Shown here: positions 1 to 6,936 of the stretch, piece by piece
Numbering within the stretch: the first letter of the stretch is position 1
Layout: each line of letters opens with the position of its first letter
Origin: an uncultured Rickettsiales bacterium
Lineage (GTDB): Bacteria; Pseudomonadota; Alphaproteobacteria; Rickettsiales; UBA1997
Direction: 5' to 3'
Length of the DNA: 9,366 nucleotides
NCBI GenBank assembly: GCA_944390875.1
Contig: CALXRO010000051.1
Coordinates: forward strand, 1-9,366
Translations under genes and position numbers: made by a program
The notes under the pieces: generated by a model
The model's database searches: none
The model's input: the letters and a program-made list of their open reading frames with translations, nothing else
Told to the model about the DNA's origin: nothing

Positions 1-2376
1 TTCATCAATTACTATTGCACCAAATTTGGATTTTGTTAAACTAAACTTCTTACCATTAATTTTTGCTATACGCCCGCCATTATTATCACTTAATCCTATA
101 AGACCTGTGCTTTTTTGACTATCGTCTCTAACACCAAGACTCTCTATAGTTATATCTGCATTATTATTACCTAATGTTGCTGTTGTACCTGCATTTTTTA
201 CTCTAACAAGAAAACCATTAGTACTGAATTTAGCTCCTTTTATATTTAAACCACCTGTCATATTTAGAAGATTTGCATTGCCTCCAGATGAGTTGACTAA
301 AATTCCATTAATAGCAGTACCTCCAAATAATTTAATAACTTTACTATTACCATCTAAATTAAAAGTAGCAGAGCCATTATTCTTACTTAAAGCTAAATAA
401 CCAATAGACGTATTAGGCCCATCTAATACAATATCACTATTTACTTTAACATTTAAATCATAGTCATTATCTCTACTAACTAATCCATTGATTTTAGTAT
501 TCTCATATGTATATATTTTGTCTATTGTAAGTTCGATATTCCCTGTAACATTATTTCCAAAATTAAAACCATTGAATTGATCTGAACTACCATCTATTTT
601 AGTTAAATCAAGTTGATCTATAGTTATTGTTGCTGCACCATTCTTGGTTTTAACTAGTTTTTCTCCTATTCTATTAGCTAATTCCCAATTAAAATCATTA
701 CCTATAATTTTTAATTCTGCTCTTTCTTTTGAACTAACAAGAAAATTTAAACTACTAAAATCAACATTATTTTTATAATTATTAAAATTAATATTAAGTA
801 TGGCTTTGTTCGTACTAGCATTTTCTAAAATGTTACCTTCAAAAGTTGCAAGATTTGTTAAATCCTTAAAATTTAACGTTAAATTTGCATCTGCATTATT
901 AACAGATAAAATACCGTTAGGTGCTTTAAATTCACCTTTTGAATTATCTAATGTTATAGTAAGATTTGTTAATTTATTAGAAATAACATTAAAATTACTA
1001 CCATCACCTTTTAAACTAACAATTAATTCTCTTATTGTTTCATTACCAGAAAAAAGTTTCTGATAAGTACTGTTAAAATAAGCAGTATCCATATAATCAT
1101 TAATAGTTAACTTAGCATTACCACCTGTCGCTTCAATTAAATAGACATTAGTGCCAAAGTCAGCTTTCCCATCGAATGTAAGTGAATCCAAAGTAACCTT
1201 AACATCCTTTCCTTTAAATGCACTTTTTGCTAATTTTGCAGAATTATCATTATATGTTTTAAATGTTAATTTATCTATTGTTGCTGTTATATTTTCATTA
1301 GCAAAAAACATATTAGCATTATCATCAATTGCTGTCACATCAACAATCATGTTTCCTGTGGTAAGACTAATATTTCGATCTGCCTTAGCAAAGCCTGCAA
1401 TTTTTTTTGTACCACCAGTTGTTGATATTGTTATAGAACCGCTTCCATCTAAAAGTGGATAATAACCCGTTGCATTACTGTTAATAATAATATCACCATT
1501 AGTAGCATTAAAAAAAGCTTGACCTGTAGAAACATCGTTTATAATTATCTTTTCTTTATTAACTGTTATACTATCACCATTACCTGATGTTTTTGCATAA
1601 GATTCTATAAATCTATCATTATCACTGATTAATGAATTACCTGCTATAATGTTGTACTCATCTTGTAAAACTATGTCGCCATTATTAGAAATAAAAGCAT
1701 TTTTAAGTAAATTCTTTTCAGAGAGGAGGTATTGGTTTTGGATTGATATTGCTATACCACTACCGTCATTATCATCAGCAATAATAAAATTTGCAGCATT
1801 ATTATCACCATTAGCTCCTATGTTGAAAATACCAAAAACAGGTAAGATTTTATCATCTAAAGATTTAAAACCTTTTTCAACTATAAAAACATTTAAATCT
1901 GCAGTAGTAAAATTCATGTTAAAAGCCATGAGACCTTGACTGAAAGTTAATAATGTATTATATGCTTTATAACCATTGTGATTTAAATTATTATCACTAT
2001 AGAAAACAGTAGATTTATCAACATTAATTCCTTCACCGTCTTTTTGCTCATCTGTAATTTGATTTATGTAAACAGACTCTTCATTGCTGAGTTTGCTGTG
2101 ATTTAAATATCCTTTACTTGTAATTATGTTGATAATATCTTTACTTTGTATTTTGTATGTCTGAACATTAGCATTTGAAAAACCTTCATTAATTGCTTCA
2201 CTTTGTTTGAAGTATATTGTGCTGCCATCAGGCTTAAAAGCAATACCGCCTGTGGTTGCTGTAATCTCATTAAGCGGATTAGAACCAGCATATACATATC
2301 TTGTAATGAAAAACGAAATTAGTATTATATTAAACATAAAGCCCTTTATTTTTAAAAATAATAACATTGTGCACAT
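1..2376 (-). CDS. Large exported Asn-rich surface protein, autotransporter/adhesin-like passenger (N-terminal part, runs off left edge)
   Basis: The minus-strand frame has no stop from position 2376 to the window edge: 792 codons, with the 3' end missing. I placed the start at ATG 2376; ATG 2367 and ATG 2337 are in the same frame. The two longer starts give a lysine-containing n-region (LKIKG, about 8-12) before a hydrophobic stretch (15-24) and a V-Y-A cleavage site after residue 30, so it looks like a Sec signal peptide. None of the starts has a strong Shine-Dalgarno; an AAAGGG lies just before ATG 2337. The mature part is rich in Asn, Gly, Thr, Ser and Asp, has no Cys and a single Trp, and carries a loose recurring motif T-[IL]-[DE]-x-[LI] centred near residues 368, 397, 477, 587, 619 and 745. 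That pattern suits a beta-helix or beta-solenoid passenger of a type V secreted protein; this is inference, since any C-terminal beta-barrel lies outside the window. It is divergent from the basic-protein gene at 2505. I do not recognise a named family. Confidence 0.8.
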   Translation of the reverse strand, partial: MCTMLLFLKIKGFMFNIILISFFITRYVYAGSNPLNEITATTGGIAFKPDGSTIYFKQSEAINEGFSNANVQTYKIQSKDIINIITSKGYLNHSKLSNEESVYINQITDEQKDGEGINVDKSTVFYSDNNLNHNGYKAYNTLLTFSQGLMAFNMNFTTADLNVFIVEKGFKSLDDKILPVFGIFNIGANGDNNAANFIIADDNDGSGIAISIQNQYLLSEKNLLKNAFISNNGDIVLQDEYNIIAGNSLISDNDRFIESYAKTSGNGDSITVNKEKIIINDVSTGQAFFNATNGDIIINSNATGYYPLLDGSGSITISTTGGTKKIAGFAKADRNISLTTGNMIVDVTAIDDNANMFFANENITATIDKLTFKTYNDNSAKLAKSAFKGKDVKVTLDSLTFDGKADFGTNVYLIEATGGNAKLTINDYMDTAYFNSTYQKLFSGNETIRELIVSLKGDGSNFNVISNKLTNLTITLDNSKGEFKAPNGILSVNNADANLTLNFKDLTNLATFEGNILENASTNKAILNINFNNYKNNVDFSSLNFLVSSKERAELKIIGNDFNWELANRIGEKLVKTKNGAATITIDQLDLTKIDGSSDQFNGFNFGNNVTGNIELTIDKIYTYENTKINGLVSRDNDYDLNVKVNSDIVLDGPNTSIGYLALSKNNGSATFNLDGNSKVIKLFGGTAINGILVNSSGGNANLLNMTGGLNIKGAKFSTNGFLVRVKNAGTTATLGNNNADITIESLGVRDDSQKSTGLIGLSDNNGGRIAKINGKKFSLTKSKFGAIVIDE

Positions 2377-2451
2377 GATAGAAAATAAATTATTGTTTTT
2401 CAAGGAGGGAAATTGTTTTGTACATGATTAATTTTTAAATACCAAAAAATG

Positions 2452-2479
2452 TTGAAAATAAATCGATATTAAATATTAT
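2452..2479 (+). promoter_or_regulatory. Candidate sigma70-type promoter for the gene at 2505
   Basis: TTGAAA (2452-2457) and TATTAT (2474-2479) are separated by 16 bases, five of six matches to each consensus hexamer. Transcription would start near 2486, about 19 bases before the ATG at 2505. It lies inside the 128-base gap between the two divergent genes. In DNA this AT-rich such matches arise by chance fairly often, so confidence is moderate. Confidence 0.45.
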
Positions 2480-2504
2480 CAGTCTAAAATAAAAAACAAA
2501 TTTT

Positions 2505-3338
2505 ATGGAAAGCTTACCAGAAAAAGCAAAAAATCTGAAAAATAAATCGAATAGATTTTCTAGAATAAGTCTCAAAGCAATATCAGTATTTACAAAAATG
2601 TTATTTGAAAATAGTGAAGTTGTAGCAAAGATATTTAATTTTATTAGAAATGCAGCACTGAGATTTATTAAATCACTTCCTTCAAGTTTTTTCTTGTTTA
2701 AAATATTAATTAAACCATTAATAAAAAATGTACTAACTGAAGATAATTTTAAAAATTTATATAGAGGTAATAAAATTCCAATAATAGCAAGTATTATTAG
2801 ATATCCTTTTAATATTGTAGCTAGTCTTCTTCCTAAAGAAATAAAGAAAAACTTTAAAAAAGTAATTAATGATATTTTTTCTAATAAAAATGTAGAAAAG
2901 TTTCTAAAAGGTAAAATTGGACAGAAAATTAATTCTATAAAACAAAAAGCAAAACAATTCTTCTCAAATACATTTAAAAAAGCTAACAATTTATTAGACA
3001 TGGCAAAAAACGCCTTAAAGGAATCAATAAAAAATATACCAAAAAATATAAGTAGAAAACATACTAAAAAAATAGAACAAGTTGGTGGCTCTTTGTTAAC
3101 AAATCAGCTTATTAAAGACCCTGTTGGTGTCACAAGAAATTTTACTAAAAAGATTATTGATGAGCAATTAAATCTTGTACCTGAAGCAAAAAATGTAAAT
3201 AATAACATTAAAAAACTAAAAAATATAAATAGCGCAATAAATGATCTTAATTTGTTTAATAAAAAACAAATAGACAATGCTGTAAAAGAAATCGGTAACG
3301 TTTTCGAAACAAAAGAAAAAAATAAAAATAAAAATTAA
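2505..3338 (+). CDS. Highly basic, lysine-rich hypothetical protein
   Basis: 277 residues of unrecognised function. The start at ATG 2505 is the first one after an in-frame TAA at 2490; no clear Shine-Dalgarno precedes it, but a promoter-like pair ends 25 bases upstream. The protein has 49 Lys and 8 Arg against 21 Asp plus Glu, about +36 net charge, and no Cys or Trp. There is no N-terminal signal peptide. Two weakly hydrophobic stretches (about 56-72 and 90-109, around PLIKNVL and IPIIASIIRYPF) might touch membranes but are not convincing transmembrane helices. Residues 110-190 look like amphipathic lysine-rich helices, and 230-277 is Asn/Lys-rich and ends in a K-N-K-N tail. It is divergent from the giant surface-protein gene and convergent with the ABC permease (28-base gap). 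A nucleic-acid-, membrane- or host-binding protein would all fit; nothing in the sequence decides. The antisense frame over 2435-3001 is open but Phe/Leu-rich, as expected for the complement of Lys/Asn codons. Confidence 0.7.
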   Translation: MESLPEKAKNLKNKSNRFSRISLKAISVFTKMLFENSEVVAKIFNFIRNAALRFIKSLPSSFFLFKILIKPLIKNVLTEDNFKNLYRGNKIPIIASIIRYPFNIVASLLPKEIKKNFKKVINDIFSNKNVEKFLKGKIGQKINSIKQKAKQFFSNTFKKANNLLDMAKNALKESIKNIPKNISRKHTKKIEQVGGSLLTNQLIKDPVGVTRNFTKKIIDEQLNLVPEAKNVNNNIKKLKNINSAINDLNLFNKKQIDNAVKEIGNVFETKEKNKNKN

Positions 3339-3366
3339 TTTATAATTATATGTTAAAAATCAAAAA

Positions 3367-4590
3367 TCATTGATACCTTAATGCGTCTATAGGATCTAGA
3401 TTTGTTGCTTTTTTTGCAGGAACTATACCTGAAATAATACCAACAAATATAGCTATAAAAATAGATATTAGTATTGTTGTTATACTTATTGGAACGTCTT
3501 TATTTAAAACATAACCACCTATTTGTGAAAATATTATTCCTAAGATCATACCAATAAAACTTCCAACCATAGATATAAGTATAGATTCAAACAAAAATTG
3601 TATCATTACATCACCATCTTTTGCTCCTATAGCTTTTCTAATACCAATTTCCCTTGTTCTTTCTGTAACAGATACAAGCATCATATTCATGATACCTATA
3701 CTACCAACAATTAATGATATTGATGCAATTGAAGCTAATAATATTGACAAAATAACACCTATATTATTAACTTTATCTGCTATTTCTTTTAAATTCATAA
3801 TTTCAAAATCATTTTCCTCATAAACTGCAATTTTATGCCTTTCTTGCAACAAAACTTCTATTCTTTTTTGTACATAAGGTAAAGATTCTTCGTCATTTGC
3901 CATAACCGTTATCATAGCAACAGAATCTGGAATCTTATTTCTACTTAATCTTCTTTTTACTGTATATAAAGGCGCTAATATTATATCATCAGAATCACTA
4001 CCACCCATACCACTACCTTTTTCTTTTAAAACACCTATAACAGTAAATGGAGAACCATTAATTCTTATTGTTGCGCCAATAGGATCTTCTCCTTCATTAA
4101 ATAAATTTTCAACTATTGTTTGTCCTATAACTGCATATGGTAGACCGTCCAAAACGTCTTGATCACTAAAATAATTACCACTTTCTAATTCATAATTTTC
4201 AAGACTAAAATATTCTGTCGTCACACCAAAAACTTTAGTTGGCCAGTTATAAGATCCATATATAGCCATAGCGCTTGCTAAAAATGTAGCTGCTACATCT
4301 TTAACATCTTTTACACCCTTAATAGCTAAATAATCGTTATAACTTAAAAATGACTTACTACCACTACTACTAATACCGCCTCTAGTTGATCTTCCTGGAC
4401 CTATTATTAACTTATTACCACCAAAAGATTCAAGCTCTTTGTTTATCTCGTTTCTCACTGTTTGTCCAGTTGCTACCATAAGAACTACCGCGCAGACACC
4501 TATTAATACACCTAATATGGTTAAAAATGATCTCAGTTTGTTGGATCTTATTGATATCCAAGACTCTCTGAACATTGGAATTACTAACAT
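3367..4590 (-). CDS. ABC exporter permease, MacB/FtsX family
   Basis: A 407-residue protein with the standard layout of MacB-type permeases: an N-terminal membrane segment (about 20-41, SFLTILGVLIGVCAVVLMVA), a large periplasmic domain (about 45-275; MacB-PCD-like), then three membrane segments near 278-300, 332-357 and 370-390. The coupling motif SVTERTREIGIRKAIGA (307-323) and the ending PAKKATNLDPIDALRYQ (391-407) are diagnostic for the family. Such permeases pair with a LolD/MacB-type ATPase, and often a membrane-fusion protein, to move lipoproteins, peptides or toxins out of the inner membrane or periplasm. Unlike E. coli MacB the ATPase domain is not fused, and no ATPase gene is in the window, so substrate and partner are unknown. 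ATG 4590 is preceded by AAGG (4594-4597); an internal ATG at residue 6 has no such site. The gene follows lptG by 104 bases with its own promoter-like sequence. Confidence 0.93.
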   Translation of the reverse strand: MLVIPMFRESWISIRSNKLRSFLTILGVLIGVCAVVLMVATGQTVRNEINKELESFGGNKLIIGPGRSTRGGISSSGSKSFLSYNDYLAIKGVKDVKDVAATFLASAMAIYGSYNWPTKVFGVTTEYFSLENYELESGNYFSDQDVLDGLPYAVIGQTIVENLFNEGEDPIGATIRINGSPFTVIGVLKEKGSGMGGSDSDDIILAPLYTVKRRLSRNKIPDSVAMITVMANDEESLPYVQKRIEVLLQERHKIAVYEENDFEIMNLKEIADKVNNIGVILSILLASIASISLIVGSIGIMNMMLVSVTERTREIGIRKAIGAKDGDVMIQFLFESILISMVGSFIGMILGIIFSQIGGYVLNKDVPISITTILISIFIAIFVGIISGIVPAKKATNLDPIDALRYQ

Positions 4591-4619
4591 TTGCCTTATA
4601 TAAATTTAAGCCTAGTGTG

Positions 4620-4648
4620 ATTATAATATTTATTTTTTATTAAAGCAA
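4620..4648 (-). promoter_or_regulatory. Candidate promoter for the ABC permease gene
   Basis: Read on the minus strand, TTGCTT (4648-4643) and a perfect TATAAT (4625-4620) are 17 bases apart. The predicted transcript would begin near 4613, about 23 bases before ATG 4590. This suggests the permease can be expressed apart from the upstream lptFG pair. The -10 is strong; the -35 matches only in TTG. Confidence 0.45.
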
Positions 4649-4694
4649 TCATGGTTTAATTTGTAAAAATTTTTGTTTTTAATATATATTTTAA

Positions 4695-5813
4695 CTAGAC
4701 TAATTCTATTTTTTTTATTAATTCTTTAAACATAACTACAAGCAAAAAAACAGCAAAAAGTAAATTAGAATAAGAATAAATTAAGCCATATACTGATAAT
4801 TCAGAAATAATAGATTGCACAACAAACAAAAATATAACCATAAGCACTATTTTTAAAGTATCGAACATATTTTTTGAATTTCTTTGATTAATTTTTACAG
4901 TTATAAATATAAAGCATGATATAAAAGCATAGTAAAAAGGTATTGAAATAAAATTAAACATTTTAGCTTCAAACTTATTTATATCCAAACCAGCAATTTT
5001 ATAATCACGAATTAATTTCTTAAGAATCAAAAATGGAATAAGTTTTAACTTTTCATAATTATTCCTCAATTGCTTTTTTATAAATTTATCATCAACATTA
5101 GTCATCATTACAACTTTTTCTTCACAATGATTTAATTCGGATTTTTCAATATAAACAAGATTATTAAATATAATTTCATTATCACATATTTGCATATTAT
5201 CAGCAGTTATTTTTCTTAATAACTTGCCATTTTCACTAATTATAATCCCGTCTATTTTTTTAAAAACTAGTTTATCTATAAAAACTTTGTTACTTTTTAT
5301 TATTAAGTCCTCTTCATCTGACAATTTTAAGTTTAACCATATGCCATATTTTGATTCTAGATATTTTACTTCAGCACTTTCATCAATAGATTCAAGAAAT
5401 AATTTTTCAGAAATATTATACAATTTTATTGATAGTCTATTAAACAAAGTTATATTTAAAATACCTATCGTAACAGCTGTTATTACTATTGTTTTTAAAA
5501 CTCTCCAAGGTGAATAGTTTGACATATAAATTATAGTTAATTCACTTTTATCGCATATTCTTATTAGTTCAAAATTAATTCCTAATGCTAAAATAAACAT
5601 CATTATGGCTTCTATGATAGGCATTGTACGAAAAAATATTATTTTTAAGGATATAAGACTATCTATAGAATATTTTTGCATCTTTGGAGAAAATTCAAAA
5701 AAATTAATTACGAACACTATCATAAAAGATATTAAAAATATCAATAAAAACATTTTTAGGAAATTTTTAATCAAATATCTTGATAATTTACTTGGTAAAA
5801 TTTTTTCTATCAT
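4695..5813 (-). CDS. lptG: LPS export ABC transporter permease LptG
   Basis: A 372-residue YjgP/YjgQ-family permease. With LptF and the LptB ATPase dimer it forms the inner-membrane complex that extracts LPS and passes it to the periplasmic LptC-LptA bridge. Six membrane segments can be seen, three before and three after a periplasmic domain: about 21-40, 57-80, 105-125, then 289-307, 319-338 and 346-364. The periplasmic part begins with the LptG-like YGIWL (156-160) and is rich in beta-type segments. The family-typical cytoplasmic stretch between TM2 and TM3 is present (FELIRICDKSELTIIYMS, 81-98). Assignment as LptG rather than LptF rests on being second in the pair and on the G-x-W motif. 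The length is normal for the family. ATG 5813 lies within the end of lptF (26-base overlap), so the two are probably translationally coupled. lptB, lptC and lptA are not in the window. Confidence 0.9.
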   Translation of the reverse strand: MIEKILPSKLSRYLIKNFLKMFLLIFLISFMIVFVINFFEFSPKMQKYSIDSLISLKIIFFRTMPIIEAIMMFILALGINFELIRICDKSELTIIYMSNYSPWRVLKTIVITAVTIGILNITLFNRLSIKLYNISEKLFLESIDESAEVKYLESKYGIWLNLKLSDEEDLIIKSNKVFIDKLVFKKIDGIIISENGKLLRKITADNMQICDNEIIFNNLVYIEKSELNHCEEKVVMMTNVDDKFIKKQLRNNYEKLKLIPFLILKKLIRDYKIAGLDINKFEAKMFNFISIPFYYAFISCFIFITVKINQRNSKNMFDTLKIVLMVIFLFVVQSIISELSVYGLIYSYSNLLFAVFLLVVMFKELIKKIELV

Positions 5814-6870
5814 CTCTAACTATATCTATAATTATGTAAATAATTGGTAATAATATCGAAAATAACATCACATAAATTCCAAAAATATTCTTTTTTGCTA
5901 AATTATATGAATATGTAAAAATAGCAAAAATAATAAGATCTAATGCAAAAATAAGCAAGCTACCTGTATTTTTTTCATTTCTTGAAAAGTTTATATTAAG
6001 AATTAAAGTTACACTTAATAATGATAATACAAGCGGTAATAATGGATTCATAAATCTATACATTATTTCCGAAATAACTTCAGTGTTTTTCTTTTTTAAA
6101 CTTAGTAATTTTCTAATAGTAAGAAATTCAATATTGTTGTTGTATTTATTAATATTATTGTCTGGGAAAAAATCTTTTATTTTAATTATGTATTCATCAA
6201 AAAATACTGTTTTTGTTATCGAGTTATTCTTATTTTTATCTAAATAATACATACTGCCATTATTTAATTTTAAAAAATCTTCGTTTATTACCTCAGCATC
6301 TTCTGAATACACTAATTTATCCCCATTATTTAAATCACCAACAAAAACAACTAATGATTTCAATTTATTTCCTTCTACTTCTTTTAAATAAAATCTAAAA
6401 TTATTAAAACTTTTAAAACCACTACCACTAACTAGGACATTTACAAAATTTTTTCTTATTAATTCTCTAACATTTTCAAAAACTAAATTCGTTTTGGGCA
6501 CAATATTAAACATTATAAAATAAGAAATTATACATGCTAAAATAGCATTAAAAAATGGAGATATTATCAACTGTTTTTTATTTAGCCCAGAACTTCTTAA
6601 AATTACTAACTCATTATTCTGACTTACTTTTGTATAATAAATTATGGTAGCCATAGAAGAGCATAAAGGTATTATTAAAACTAATATGTTTGGTAAAAAA
6701 CAAGAAATTATTTTAATAAAATCAGTTAAGTTTAACCCATAATTTGTGATATAATTAAAATAACCTACTGATCTTGTTAACCAAGCAACACCAGCTATTA
6801 AAAGTACTGTCATCGATGTGTATTTTAATAAATTTTTTATAAGATAAATATTGTATTTTTTTAGTATCAA
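5788..6870 (-). CDS. lptF: LPS export ABC transporter permease LptF
   Basis: A 360-residue YjgP/YjgQ-family protein, partner of LptG in the LptB2FG complex. The conserved coupling stretch NELVILRSSGL (86-96) and YRFMNPLLPL (271-280) are clear. Membrane segments lie near 17-36, 51-77, 104-124, 272-293, 305-323 and 330-351, flanking a periplasmic beta-rich domain (about 130-265). The likely start is TTG at 6870: no ATG, GTG or other TTG occurs between the in-frame stop upstream and this codon, the first downstream ATG (residue 20) would remove the conserved helix KKYNIYLIKNLLKY, and homologues begin at about this point. The C-terminus overlaps lptG by 26 bases. Upstream it is divergent from the ileS fragment across 66 bases that contain a promoter-like pair on each strand. 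Confidence 0.9.
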   Translation of the reverse strand: MILKKYNIYLIKNLLKYTSMTVLLIAGVAWLTRSVGYFNYITNYGLNLTDFIKIISCFLPNILVLIIPLCSSMATIIYYTKVSQNNELVILRSSGLNKKQLIISPFFNAILACIISYFIMFNIVPKTNLVFENVRELIRKNFVNVLVSGSGFKSFNNFRFYLKEVEGNKLKSLVVFVGDLNNGDKLVYSEDAEVINEDFLKLNNGSMYYLDKNKNNSITKTVFFDEYIIKIKDFFPDNNINKYNNNIEFLTIRKLLSLKKKNTEVISEIMYRFMNPLLPLVLSLLSVTLILNINFSRNEKNTGSLLIFALDLIIFAIFTYSYNLAKKNIFGIYVMLFSILLPIIYIIIDIVRDDRKNFTK

Positions 6871-6872
6871 AC

Positions 6873-6901
6873 TTGTTTTTCTTTTTTGAGTTTTATATAG
6901 T
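6873..6901 (+). promoter_or_regulatory. Weak candidate promoter ahead of the ileS fragment
   Basis: TTGTTT (6873-6878), 17 bases, TATAGT (6896-6901). Transcription would start near 6907, about 30 bases before ATG 6937. The -10 is five of six but the -35 matches only in TTG, and the base composition makes chance matches likely. If real, it would let the ileS fragment and the genes behind it be transcribed. Confidence 0.25.
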
Positions 6902-6922
6902 TTATTTTAAATAACTTTTCAA
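6894..6922 (-). promoter_or_regulatory. Candidate promoter for lptF-lptG
   Basis: On the minus strand TTGAAA (6922-6917) is followed after 17 bases by TATATA (6899-6894). The transcript would begin near 6887, about 17 bases before the proposed TTG start at 6870. The -35 is five of six, the -10 four of six. It overlaps the candidate promoter on the other strand. Confidence 0.4.
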
Positions 6923-6936
6923 GTAAATTTATATAG

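Noticed and set aside
800..1939. Three short plus-strand open frames (800-1063, 1151-1462, 1649-1939).
   Set aside because: All are antisense to the uninterrupted 792-codon surface-protein frame and have no family resemblance or sensible start sites.
2402..2408. A perfect AAGGAGG Shine-Dalgarno on the plus strand.
   Set aside because: The only starts at usable distance (TTG 2413, ATG 2424) open frames of about four codons before a stop, so no gene follows. A second such motif near 1722-1730 is antisense within the surface-protein gene.
2435..3001. A 188-codon open frame on the minus strand giving a hydrophobic Phe/Leu/Ile-rich product that could pass for a membrane protein.
   Set aside because: It lies antisense to the 277-codon plus-strand gene. 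The plus strand is purine-rich here, as in all the other coding strands of the window, and the Phe/Leu content is what complementing Lys/Asn/Glu codons produces.
3339..3366. Possible bidirectional terminator between the convergent genes, including the palindrome TATAATTATA at 3341-3350.
   Set aside because: The palindrome has no G or C and no loop, so it would not form a stable hairpin; no GC-containing stem followed by a T-run was found.
4591..4694. Possible small RNA or terminator in the 104-base gap after lptG.
   Set aside because: Apart from the promoter-like pair for the permease gene, only A/T runs without a stable stem are visible.
6213..6398. A 61-codon plus-strand frame inside lptF.
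   Set aside because: Antisense to a confidently identified conserved gene and composed of low-complexity Leu/Tyr/Asn codons.
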